From: Bacillota bacterium
GTDB lineage: Bacteria > Bacillota > Clostridia > Christensenellales > Aristaeellaceae
Length of the DNA stretch: 13,912 nucleotides
Assembly (NCBI GenBank): GCA_023398575.1
Contig: JAEWSC010000013.1
Coordinates: forward strand, 1 to 13,912
Direction: 5' to 3'
In this document: positions 6,718 to 13,844 of the stretch, piece by piece
Position numbering within the stretch: position 1 is the first letter of the stretch
How the letters are laid out: the number at the start of each line of letters is the position of its first letter
The notes under the pieces: generated by a model
What the model saw: only the letters and a program-made list of their open reading frames with translations
What the model was told of the DNA's origin: nothing
Database searches by the model: none
Program-made: the position numbers and the translations under genes

Positions 6718-7518
6718 TTGAATATTTTTCTATTTGAAACAAAAGCGCAGTTCAAAAGCTTTCTTATATGGGCTGCGAGCCTAATCGGCATGTTCTTGCT
6801 TTTCGTTGTCACCTTCTATGGGGCTTTTATGGACAGCAAGGACGTTGTAAAACAAGCGTTGGCAAGCTTGCCGCCGGCCTTCGCGCTGATATTTGGTGTA
6901 AGCATCAATACCATTTTTACTTTCGGCGGATTTTTCCAATTCATCTACACGTATATCGGCCTGGTAGGCGCAATCATGGCTGTTTCCTTTGCACTATCCG
7001 CCTTTGCAAGGGAAAAGCGTTCCAAATGTATTGATTTCCTGTTTGTTAAGCCTGTTAAGCGCGGCAGCGTGTTTGCTTACAAGCTGCTGTCCTGCTTCCT
7101 GCTGATCCTTATTACCAATCTTTTGTTTGTCGGCTGCGCGGTCATTACCCATATACTAAATGGTCAGGCCTCCAGCGGCTTAGGCAGGCTGGTTCTAGCG
7201 TCGCTTTCCCTTTTCTTTATGCAGCTTGTGTTTTTATCCCTGGGGATTCTTTACGCAACCTTCGCAAAAAGGGTCCGCTCCATCTCCGGCAGCGCTACTG
7301 CGTTCGGCTTTGCCGGCTTTATATTGATGGCCATGTATTCTCTACTCAAAGAGGAGGTCATCCGGTACGTTTCGCCGCTTACCTACTTTACCCCTGGGAC
7401 AGTTTTTCTGACAGGGCGCTTTGAAGCAAAGTATGTAATTACAGCAGCCGTTGTCAGTGTGGCCTGTATCATTCTCGCATATTTTTCGTATTGCCGCAGC
7501 GATACGCAGACCATATGA
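6718..7518 (+). CDS. ABC-2 type transporter permease, first subunit
   Basis: This is a 266-residue integral membrane protein with about six hydrophobic spans and a cytoplasmic FALSAFAREKRSKCIDFLFVKPVKR segment after the second pair of spans; that segment is the hallmark of this ABC-2 permease group. Translation starts at TTG 6718, seven bases after a near-perfect AAGGAGGTG (6702-6710) that overlaps the stop of the ATPase gene. The strong site compensates for the weak start codon. It is a distant paralogue of the next gene: both have a phenylalanine-rich F-x-KP-x-x-R-x stretch followed by K-L-x-S. A heterodimeric pore with one or two ATPase copies is expected. Confidence 0.88.
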   Translation: MNIFLFETKAQFKSFLIWAASLIGMFLLFVVTFYGAFMDSKDVVKQALASLPPAFALIFGVSINTIFTFGGFFQFIYTYIGLVGAIMAVSFALSAFAREKRSKCIDFLFVKPVKRGSVFAYKLLSCFLLILITNLLFVGCAVITHILNGQASSGLGRLVLASLSLFFMQLVFLSLGILYATFAKRVRSISGSATAFGFAGFILMAMYSLLKEEVIRYVSPLTYFTPGTVFLTGRFEAKYVITAAVVSVACIILAYFSYCRSDTQTI

Positions 7519-7534
7519 AGCGGAGGTGTAAGCA

Positions 7535-8323
7535 ATGAATATTCTCAAGAAAGAATTGTGGGCAGGATTAAAGCCCTTTGTATTATGGATGATTGGCATG
7601 TTTGTACTTTGCTATGCCGGCATCATTAAGTACGATAGCTTTACGACCAGCGGTAGCATGATGGAGCTTTTAAACTCCTTCCCACGGGTTGTTCTGGCGG
7701 TTATGGGGGCTGTCGGTGTCGATATCGGCACGCTGGCTGGGTATACAGCGTTGCTTTTTTACTATGTGCTCATCTGCGCGGTCATCTACGCTGTACACCT
7801 GGGCTCATCGGCCATCACTAGAGAAACAGTCGACAAAACCTACGAATTTATTTTTACAAAGCCTCGCTCAAGAACCAGCATACTTTTGATGAAGCTGGCC
7901 TCCGCGTATCTTTTCCTTCTGCTTTTCTGCGTGTTCAACGGCCTGTTCGCTATGATAGCGGTTGGTTATCTAAAGTCTGCCGAGAACATTTCGGGACAAA
8001 TTTGGTTTTGCTCTTTGACCGTTTTCTTAATTGGTGCGCTTTTCATTGCGCTTGCGGCGTTCTTCGCATCCGCCGCCAAACAGCCGGAAAAGGGAGCGCT
8101 TTATGGAAACCTAGCTTTCCTGTATGCCTTTATACTTGGCATTGCGTACAATATGCTGGAAAGCCCCGGGATTTTAAGGGTAATTACACCTTTCAGCTAC
8201 TTTACAGCCGCCGATATGGTCGCCGAAAAGCTTGATCTTGTATATACCGTTATCACATTTGCGATGACCGGGGGATTACTATTTGGTACAATCAGAAAAT
8301 TTGAAGGCAAGGACCTCCTGTAA
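7535..8323 (+). CDS. ABC-2 type transporter permease, second subunit
   Basis: This 262-residue membrane protein has about six spans and the cytoplasmic segment ITRETVDKTYEFIFTKPRSR, which aligns with the equivalent loop of the preceding permease. GGAGGTG (7522-7528) lies six bases before ATG 7535. It is the last gene of the operon; a strong terminator follows 15 bases later. Both permeases show the YFTPGTVFL / YFTAADMV-type region before the last span, which supports common ancestry. The exported molecule cannot be told from sequence; drugs, peptides or lipids are all handled by this class. Confidence 0.88.
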   Translation: MNILKKELWAGLKPFVLWMIGMFVLCYAGIIKYDSFTTSGSMMELLNSFPRVVLAVMGAVGVDIGTLAGYTALLFYYVLICAVIYAVHLGSSAITRETVDKTYEFIFTKPRSRTSILLMKLASAYLFLLLFCVFNGLFAMIAVGYLKSAENISGQIWFCSLTVFLIGALFIALAAFFASAAKQPEKGALYGNLAFLYAFILGIAYNMLESPGILRVITPFSYFTAADMVAEKLDLVYTVITFAMTGGLLFGTIRKFEGKDLL

Positions 8324-8338
8324 TCGTAAAACCAATGT

Positions 8339-8377
8339 TCCAGGCTGCTCTATTTCAGAGCAGCTTGGACTTTTTTT
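8339..8377 (+). terminator. Strong intrinsic terminator of the tetR-ABC operon
   Basis: A 13-bp stem (8339-8351 with 8357-8369, one G-T wobble) built on GCTGCTCT/AGAGCAGC has a 5-base loop ATTTC and is followed by C and seven T residues. Confidence 0.92.
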
Positions 8378-8445
8378 GCATGCCTCCTCTACTGTAAACA
8401 TTTGCAAAGAATACATGGAAGCTCTTCTTTTGTAGGGGTACAGCA

Positions 8446-8474
8446 TTGAACAAAATTCAAGCGTAGGGTATAAT
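8446..8474 (+). promoter_or_regulatory. Promoter of the rml operon
   Basis: TTGAAC (8446-8451) and a perfect TATAAT (8469-8474), with 17-base spacing, form a near-consensus housekeeping promoter. The predicted start is near 8481, leaving a leader of about 130 bases before rmlA. Confidence 0.8.
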
Positions 8475-8489
8475 GGATATCGTAAAATA

Positions 8490-8573
8490 ATGGAAGATGT
8501 GACATGTCCGAATCTGGCAGCAAAATTGAAAGCCGTTCAGATTTTGTAATCTACCTGTTCGTCACTTTTCCAT
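8490..8573 (+). ncRNA. Structured 5' leader of the rml operon (candidate cis-regulatory RNA)
   Basis: The ends pair over distance: ATGGAA (8490-8495) with TTCCAT (8568-8573), then GTGAC (8499-8503) with GTCAC (8561-8565). Inside, AATCTG (8511-8516) can pair with CAGATT (8538-8543), or AGATT (8539-8543) can instead pair with AATCT (8548-8552). The two inner pairings exclude each other, as in a switch. There is no T-run, so any control would be translational or through RNA stability. I match it to no known riboswitch class. Confidence 0.35.
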
Positions 8574-8610
8574 CATGAATCAAACAGAAAAACACATAGG
8601 AGGAACGGTC

Positions 8611-9495
8611 ATGAAAGGTATCGTATTGGCTGGCGGCGCCGGCACCCGGCTGTACCCTCTGACCATGGTGACCAGCAAGCAACTGCTGCCAGTGTACGAC
8701 AAGCCTATGATTTATTACCCGCTGTCCATTCTCATGCTGGCAGGCATACGAGAGATCTTGATTATCTCCACACCGGAGGACACGCCGCGGTTTGAGCATC
8801 TGCTTGGAGATGGCAGCGCACTTGGCATATCCCTTTCCTACATCGTGCAGCCCTCTCCCGATGGCCTGGCACAGGCCTTTTTGCTGGGAGAGGAATTCAT
8901 CGGTGACGACTGCTGCGCCATGATCCTGGGAGACAATATCTTCTATGGCAATGGGTTTGGCAAGCTGCTGCGGGCGGCCGTGCAGGATGCCCAGCGTGGT
9001 TGGGCCACTGTTTTCGGTTATTATGTGCAAGATCCCGAACGCTTTGGTGTTGTAGATTTTGATGCTGCCGGAAAGGTGCTCTCCTTGGAAGAAAAGCCAA
9101 AAGAGCCAAAAAGCAATTATGCAGTCACCGGACTGTATTTTTACGATAACCGCGTCGTGGAATTCGCCAAGCAGCTTCGTCCCAGTGCAAGAGGCGAATT
9201 GGAGATCACGGATCTGAACCGCTTATACTTGAATGAAGATGCTTTAAACGTGCAGCTATTAGGCCGAGGCTACGCCTGGCTGGATACCGGTACCATGGAA
9301 AGCCTGCTCGATGCCGCAAATTTTGTACATATGATTGAAAAGCGACAGGGCATCAAAATTTCCGCTCCGGAAGAAGTAGCCTACAACAATGGCTGGATTA
9401 GCAAGGATCAACTGCTGTCATCAGCGGCGCGGTACGGCAAATCTCCTTATGGCGAACACCTGAAACGTGTCGCCGAAGGCAAAATACGGTATTAG
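8611..9495 (+). CDS. rmlA: Glucose-1-phosphate thymidylyltransferase
   Basis: This 294-residue soluble enzyme joins dTTP and glucose-1-phosphate to give dTDP-glucose, the first step of dTDP-L-rhamnose synthesis. The nucleotidyltransferase motif LAGGAGTRLYPLT is at residues 6-18, followed by LLPVYDKPMIYYPLS, GDNIFYGNGF, the sugar-binding EEKPKEPKSNYAVTGLYFYD and ELEITDLNRLYL, and AWLDTGT. The length matches bacterial RmlA/RfbA. ATG 8611 is preceded by AGGAGG (8598-8603); an upstream in-frame ATG at 8575 would add 12 residues and cover that site, so I rejected it. It is the first gene of rmlACBD, and all four pathway enzymes are present and intact. Confidence 0.96.
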   Translation: MKGIVLAGGAGTRLYPLTMVTSKQLLPVYDKPMIYYPLSILMLAGIREILIISTPEDTPRFEHLLGDGSALGISLSYIVQPSPDGLAQAFLLGEEFIGDDCCAMILGDNIFYGNGFGKLLRAAVQDAQRGWATVFGYYVQDPERFGVVDFDAAGKVLSLEEKPKEPKSNYAVTGLYFYDNRVVEFAKQLRPSARGELEITDLNRLYLNEDALNVQLLGRGYAWLDTGTMESLLDAANFVHMIEKRQGIKISAPEEVAYNNGWISKDQLLSSAARYGKSPYGEHLKRVAEGKIRY

Positions 9496-9505
9496 GAAGT
9501 AAAAA

Positions 9506-10078
9506 ATGAAAAAAGTTGTGACAACCCATCCTGAGGTTTTTCTTTTGGAGCCTGCCGTTTTCGGCGATGCCCGCGGTTGGTTTATGGAAACCTTTTCATC
9601 CCGCATTATGGAACAACTTGGCCTGCCCACTCAGTTTGTACAGGATAATCATAGCTTCTCCGCTGCGAAAGGCACGCTGCGCGGCCTGCATTACCAAGAA
9701 AATCCCATGGCTCAGGCAAAACTGGTCCGTGCGCTTACAGGGGCTGTCTTGGATGTAGTCGTGGATATACGGCAAGGCTCGCCCCATTATCTTAAGTGGG
9801 TGTCGGCAGTGTTATCCGCCGAGAACAAGCGAATGCTGTTCGTTCCCCGCGGTTTTGCACACGGTTTTTTAACCCTCACCGAAGATGTGGAGTTTGCTTA
9901 TAAGGTGGACAACTTTTACAGCAAAGAGCATGATCGCTCCATCCGCTTTGACGACCCAGATATCGGCGTCGATTGGGGAATTGAAAATCCAGAACTATCT
10001 GAAAAGGATCGAAATGCGCCGCTGCTTAAGGCAGTTGGCAATCCGTTTACCTATCAAATGCAAGGAGGAAAAGCATGA
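9506..10078 (+). CDS. rmlC: dTDP-4-dehydrorhamnose 3,5-epimerase
   Basis: This 190-residue cupin-fold enzyme epimerises C3 and C5 of dTDP-4-keto-6-deoxyglucose, the third pathway step. The catalytic His62 is in TLRGLHYQ, with its Asp partner in VVVDIRQG (about 84-91). FVPRGFAHGFLTL is the family's substrate-binding strand, and Tyr132 in EFAYKVDNFY is in the usual acid position. The start ATG 9506 lies 10 bases after the rmlA stop, with AGGAAG upstream. The last four bases (ATGA) overlap the rmlB start. The length is normal. Confidence 0.96.
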   Translation: MKKVVTTHPEVFLLEPAVFGDARGWFMETFSSRIMEQLGLPTQFVQDNHSFSAAKGTLRGLHYQENPMAQAKLVRALTGAVLDVVVDIRQGSPHYLKWVSAVLSAENKRMLFVPRGFAHGFLTLTEDVEFAYKVDNFYSKEHDRSIRFDDPDIGVDWGIENPELSEKDRNAPLLKAVGNPFTYQMQGGKA

Positions 10079-11103
10079 AAATACTTGTCACCGGTGGCGC
10101 CGGCTTCATCGGCAGCAACTTTATTTACGAGCAGTTGGCATCGCATCCGGAGGATCATATCCTTTGCCTGGATGCGCTCACCTACGCAGGAAGCATGCAA
10201 ACGTTGGCCGAGGCGCAAAAGAGCCACCGCTTCCGCTTTATCAAAGGAGACATCGCAGACAGGATATGCGTAAACCAGCTCTTTGAAGAAGAAAAGCCCG
10301 ACATCGTCGTCAACTTTGCCGCCGAAACCCACGTGGATCGGTCGGTGGAAAATCCCGCAGTCTTTTTGCAAACCAATATCATGGGCACACAGGTGCTGAT
10401 GGATGCCTGCCGAAAATACGGCATAGGCCGCTTTCATCAAGTATCCACAGACGAGGTGTACGGCGATCTGCCGCTTGACCGCCCGGACCTGTTTTTTCAT
10501 GAGGATACGCCTATCCATGCTTCCAGCCCTTATTCCGCCAGCAAGGCATCAGCAGACCTGTTGGTGCAGGCATATCACCGCACCTTCAAGCTCCCCGCTA
10601 CCATTACACGCTGTTCAAACAACTACGGGCCGTACCAGTTCCCAGAAAAATTGATTCCGCTGATGATCTCCCGTGCATCTTCTGATCAGACCCTGCCCGT
10701 GTATGGAACAGGCGAAAACGTTCGTGACTGGCTGCATGTAAAGGACCACTGCCGGGCCATCGACCTGGTCATGCGCAAGGGCCGTTCTGGCGAAGTGTAT
10801 AATGTCGGCGGTCACAACGAACGCACGAATCTGATGGTTGTCAAGGCCATTCTGCATGCGCTTGGCAAGCCGGAGAGCCTGATTACCTTTGTCAAAGACA
10901 GACCCGGACATGATAGGCGTTATGCCATTGATCCAGAAAAGATTCATGCCGAATTGGGTTGGCTTCCCCAAATTGCCTTTGAAGACGGTATTGTAGAAAC
11001 TGTCCGCTGGTACATTGATAACAAGCAATGGTGGGAAAGCATTATCAGCGGCGATTATCAAACATACTATGACCGTATGTACAACAAGCGGGGGCAGGCA
11101 TGA
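10075..11103 (+). CDS. rmlB: dTDP-glucose 4,6-dehydratase
   Basis: This 342-residue enzyme of the extended short-chain dehydrogenase family converts dTDP-glucose to dTDP-4-keto-6-deoxyglucose, the second pathway step, using tightly bound NAD+. The NAD motif GGAGFIG is at 7-13, and the catalytic triplet STDEVYGD gives Thr125-Asp126-Glu127. YSASK (Tyr153, Lys157) is the general base pair, and NNYGPYQFPEKLIPL and VRDWLHVKDHCRAI are conserved substrate-binding regions. The ribosome binding site AAGGAGG (10062-10068) lies in the end of rmlC. ATGA overlaps at both ends make the last three rml genes tightly coupled. Confidence 0.97.
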   Translation: MKILVTGGAGFIGSNFIYEQLASHPEDHILCLDALTYAGSMQTLAEAQKSHRFRFIKGDIADRICVNQLFEEEKPDIVVNFAAETHVDRSVENPAVFLQTNIMGTQVLMDACRKYGIGRFHQVSTDEVYGDLPLDRPDLFFHEDTPIHASSPYSASKASADLLVQAYHRTFKLPATITRCSNNYGPYQFPEKLIPLMISRASSDQTLPVYGTGENVRDWLHVKDHCRAIDLVMRKGRSGEVYNVGGHNERTNLMVVKAILHALGKPESLITFVKDRPGHDRRYAIDPEKIHAELGWLPQIAFEDGIVETVRWYIDNKQWWESIISGDYQTYYDRMYNKRGQA

Positions 11104-11948
11104 AGATATTGGTAACAGGCGCCAAGGGCCAATTGGGGCAAGAAATTTGCCAGTGCCTTGCAGCTGCAGGCATAGCCCACAAAGGCGTTGATATATCGGA
11201 TTTTGATCTCACAGATGAGGTGGCAACACTGAACGCCATTCTTGCCTATAGACCGGACGGTGTAATTCACTGTGCGGCTTATACTGCCGTTGACAAAGCG
11301 GAAGCGGACAGAGACCTTTGCTATCGCATTAACGTTACCGGTACGGCGCATGTGGCCAAAGCCTGCCAGGAGTTGGACGCCCGCATGCTGTATGTCAGCA
11401 CCGATTATGTGTTTGACGGCATGGGAGATGCCCCTTTTGAAACAGACGCCAAAATTGCTCCCGTCAACCATTATGGCCAGACGAAAGCGTTAGGTGAGCA
11501 GGAGGTCATCTCCCGGCTTGAGAAATATTTTATCGTCCGCATCTCCTGGGTGTTTGGACTGTATGGCAGCAACTTCGTAAAAACCATGCTGCGCCTGGGC
11601 GGCCAGCAGGAAGTGGTACGTGTCGTCGGAGACCAGGTGGGCTCCCCCACCTATGTCAGCGATATAGCCCCGCTGATGTGCGAAATGATACAAACAGAGA
11701 AGTATGGCGTCTATCACGCCACCAATGAGGGCTTTTGCAGTTGGTTTGAATTTGCGAAGGAAATTATGCATCAGGCCGGCCTGCCATGCAGGGTAGATGA
11801 AATCGCCACCAGCGATTATCCAACCGCCGCAAAGCGGCCTTTCAACTCCCGGCTCCTAAAGAGCAGCCTGGATAACGCGGGCTTTCCCCGTTTGCCAGAT
11901 TGGCAGGACGCGCTCAAGCGGTATCTTATGGCTGCCAACGTCACATGA
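11100..11948 (+). CDS. rmlD: dTDP-4-dehydrorhamnose reductase
   Basis: This 282-residue NAD(P)H-dependent reductase makes dTDP-L-rhamnose, the final pathway step. It has GAKGQLGQE (7-15) for the cofactor, CAAYTAVDKAE, the catalytic region YVSTDYVFDG (Thr101) and YGQTKALGE (Tyr125, Lys129), then RISWVFGLYGSNFVKTML. The start overlaps the rmlB stop by ATGA, and GGGGCAGG just upstream is a modest ribosome binding site, consistent with coupling. A hairpin with a short T-run ends the operon. No rhamnosyltransferase is seen immediately downstream. Confidence 0.96.
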   Translation: MKILVTGAKGQLGQEICQCLAAAGIAHKGVDISDFDLTDEVATLNAILAYRPDGVIHCAAYTAVDKAEADRDLCYRINVTGTAHVAKACQELDARMLYVSTDYVFDGMGDAPFETDAKIAPVNHYGQTKALGEQEVISRLEKYFIVRISWVFGLYGSNFVKTMLRLGGQQEVVRVVGDQVGSPTYVSDIAPLMCEMIQTEKYGVYHATNEGFCSWFEFAKEIMHQAGLPCRVDEIATSDYPTAAKRPFNSRLLKSSLDNAGFPRLPDWQDALKRYLMAANVT

Positions 11949-11968
11949 GCACGCAATAAGACCTTTAC

Positions 11969-12012
11969 ACGCAGAAAGATATGTGCCTTAGGGCCGTATC
12001 TTTCTGCGTTTT
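11969..12012 (+). terminator. Intrinsic terminator of the rml operon
   Basis: ACGCAGAAAGATA (11969-11981) pairs perfectly with TATCTTTCTGCGT (11997-12009), a 13-bp stem with a 15-base loop. It is followed by TTTT. The T-run is short, so it may be partial. Confidence 0.75.
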
Positions 12013-12091
12013 ATGCTGTCTGGGTATTTAGTGGCTTTCTAATGGATGATATTTACATGCTCACTTATCTTAGATGCAAATACATGCCTCA

Positions 12092-13108
12092 CTATTCATT
12101 AAATGCTGAATTCAATGCAGCTATACATCTGCTTTCTACAGGCACCAGAAATTTGGATACCAATAATATCAACAATGCTGAATAAATCATTGCCGATAGC
12201 GGATTTGCAATCGTTATTTGAAGACCCAGAATTCCAGCAATGCATGGTACAAGACTTTTAATTATATACTCACTTCCAAAAAGATACAACGATCTTCTGC
12301 CGATTACGCAAAGGATTCTTATGGATTTGCATAAATTTGAAAGCATGATGTGCAGCCAAATTAGGATCAATGCCCTAATAATTGGTATCACAATCATCAT
12401 ATACGGAATGGAGCATAACCGTGCGAGCAGATCGTGCTGATAAAACAATCCAACCGCATATGCCAAAGTGATTGCCGTGCTGATGGGCAATAAAAATTGA
12501 GCTATCTTTGTATGAGACGAAAGAGCCTTATTGATAGATGGAAATGTAACATAGCCAAGGCAAAAATAGATAATATAATACAATGCACTGTCAATGTTAA
12601 AAAACCAACTTGGTGTTTGTACAGGGCTTACAGGCAGCAATATCTCAGCTGTTAAAAACAGAAGCAAACAAGCTAATATCATTAGAAACTTGTACTTGAG
12701 TTTTTTAATAAACTCAAACAGCACATACACAACAAATAGGCACGTGAAAAACCAAAGCTGATAGATGAAAAATGTGTTCCGCACCGATCCTTGAAGTACA
12801 ACAACAAATTTCGACAGAACCTCATCAGAAGGAACGTTATATTGAATTGCATATAGAAAGATAGAGATTGTTGAAAAAAATACATATGGTATCAAAATGC
12901 TCTTTGCCTTTTTTAATATGTTTGTGTGAATTCTTCTCTGTGCATTCAGACACTCAAGACATCCCGAAAGAAAAAAGAACAAAGGAACATGGTAAGCATA
13001 TACAAACGCACAGCTATATCCTGCATCGGCAGAAAAGTGGCCTAAATAGATCAAGAACATTCCAAAGGTTCTTGCCACATCGACCCAATCATACCTTTGC
13101 TTTTCCAT
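12092..13108 (-). CDS. Membrane acyltransferase, acyltransferase-3 family
   Basis: This polytopic membrane protein of about 338 residues has roughly ten hydrophobic spans. The opening RYDWVDVARTFGMFLIYLGH (from residue 5) and YAYHVPLFFFLSGCL (from 38) are the two conserved first-span signatures of the acyltransferase-3 (OafA/WecH-like) family. Its members move acetyl or other acyl groups onto cell-surface sugars using an intramembrane histidine. I chose ATG 13108 because the family signature begins there; an in-frame ATG at 13180 adds 24 unrelated residues. Neither has a convincing Shine-Dalgarno sequence (GGGGG at 13125-13129 is far). The gene is visibly more AT-rich than its neighbours, suggesting separate origin. 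Being next to rml genes, it may modify a rhamnose-containing glycan, which is inference. Confidence 0.82.
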   Translation of the reverse strand: MEKQRYDWVDVARTFGMFLIYLGHFSADAGYSCAFVYAYHVPLFFFLSGCLECLNAQRRIHTNILKKAKSILIPYVFFSTISIFLYAIQYNVPSDEVLSKFVVVLQGSVRNTFFIYQLWFFTCLFVVYVLFEFIKKLKYKFLMILACLLLFLTAEILLPVSPVQTPSWFFNIDSALYYIIYFCLGYVTFPSINKALSSHTKIAQFLLPISTAITLAYAVGLFYQHDLLARLCSIPYMMIVIPIIRALILIWLHIMLSNLCKSIRILCVIGRRSLYLFGSEYIIKSLVPCIAGILGLQITIANPLSAMIYSALLILLVSKFLVPVESRCIAALNSAFNE

Positions 13109-13193
13109 AACCGCACACCACACCCCCAGTTCACAATGGATATAACCATACTTTATTCTGTGCCATATTAAGTCAGACACAGAAGGAGACGGT

Positions 13194-13268
13194 ATGCAAA
13201 TCTCGCATTCACAGGCCCGCGTTAGAAATTGCCTATATCAATACCATTTATGCATTCTTCTCATGTAA
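13194..13268 (+). CDS. Small ORF with strong ribosome binding site, possibly a truncated FlgM-like start
   Basis: The ORF has 24 codons, with AAGGAG (13183-13188) five bases before ATG. The peptide starts MQISHSQARVRNCLYQYH. The pattern M-x-I-S-x-x-Q followed by Val/Leu and Tyr loosely recalls the N-terminus of clostridial anti-sigma factor FlgM, but the frame stops at codon 25. It could be a gene remnant, a small peptide or chance. A weak promoter (TTCACA 13130-13135, TATTCT 13154-13159) lies upstream. Confidence 0.3.
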   Translation: MQISHSQARVRNCLYQYHLCILLM

Positions 13269-13306
13269 ACAGCGTCTCATACATTTCCTGTAATATTCCT
13301 TAGTGT

Positions 13307-13600
13307 TCATTTAATCGCTTTTAAGGATAGAACCCGCAAGACAGCACCTATGCAGCGCCGAAACATGGAACAAATTAGTGCCTTTTTAAGCGCCAAGTTA
13401 GCAGCGGGTACGTCCTCCGTCTTCACCTCGGCAAAAATCTCCTGCCACTGTGATCCGCTTGCCTTCATCCACCGAACCGCGTGAGACCAGTCAAAAACTT
13501 CATGGTCCGACAGCGCAGTAAAGCTCTGCATAAAGTGCTCGGAGGCGTCTCCGTATTCCAGACGAGATATGGCTCGGTTGAAGGCCAGCCGCCAAAGCTC
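13307..13600 (-). pseudogene. Unrecognised C-terminal gene fragment, fused to GH38 remnant
   Basis: This minus-strand reading frame ends with a stop at 13307-13309. It has protein-like composition: EYGDASEHFMQSF, then DHEVFDWSHAVRWMKASGS and a basic tail ending VLRVLSLKAIK. It has no start of its own with a ribosome binding site, and upstream it runs into the GH38 remnant in a different frame. It therefore looks like the 3' end of another gene joined by deletion or recombination. I do not recognise the family; the basic C-terminal helix would be compatible with a glycosyltransferase, which is a guess. The exact left boundary is uncertain (about 13590-13600). Confidence 0.45.
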
Positions 13601-13826
13601 TTGGGAACAGTCATCCGGGTGGAAAACCAATAGTGCATATCCGGCCCATACCAATGCATGCGGGCACTGTCAAAAGGAGTAAGGGGAGTTTCATCCGCCC
13701 GGGCATCTTCGAGACGGATGAAATTCCCCTTTTTGTACTCCCATTTGTCTACCGGAACACGTTGCCGGATGGATAATTTCTTGAGCCGTCACAAATCACC
13801 TGAATGCGCTTGTCCAGGACTTGCAT
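13580..13826 (-). pseudogene. GH38 alpha-mannosidase, frameshifted N-terminal remnant
   Basis: ATG 13826 is preceded by AAAGGTG and begins MQVLDKRIQVICD. The frame then breaks near 13786: reading on in it meets TAG at 13749-13751. The shifted frame continues LKKLSIRQRVPVDKWEYKKG, then a stretch containing PFDSARMHWYGPDMHYWF and STRMTVPKSFGGWP. That order (short helical start, WEYKKG, PFDS, a Trp-Tyr motif and TVPxSFxG) is the N-terminal region of clostridial GH38 alpha-mannosidases, which are normally near 1,000 residues. Adding one C at the break would restore D-R-L-K-K. Homology ends at about 13580, so the catalytic domain is absent and the gene is dead. Confidence 0.7.
13681..13735 (+). 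repeat. 17-bp inverted repeat with T-run inside the GH38 remnant
   Basis: The arms are 13681-13697 (starts AAGGGGAG, ends TCATCCG) and 13715-13731 (starts CGGATGA, ends CCCCTT). They are complementary except for one G-T wobble, around a 17-base loop. TTTTT at 13731-13735 follows on the plus strand, giving it the shape of an intrinsic terminator reading antisense to the remnant. Confidence 0.55.
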
Positions 13827-13844
13827 TGCTTTCACCTTTTCCCA

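Noticed and set aside
8575..8610. ATG 8575 as the rmlA start
   Set aside because: It would translate through the AGGAGG at 8598-8603 and add residues before the invariant MKGIVLAGG start.
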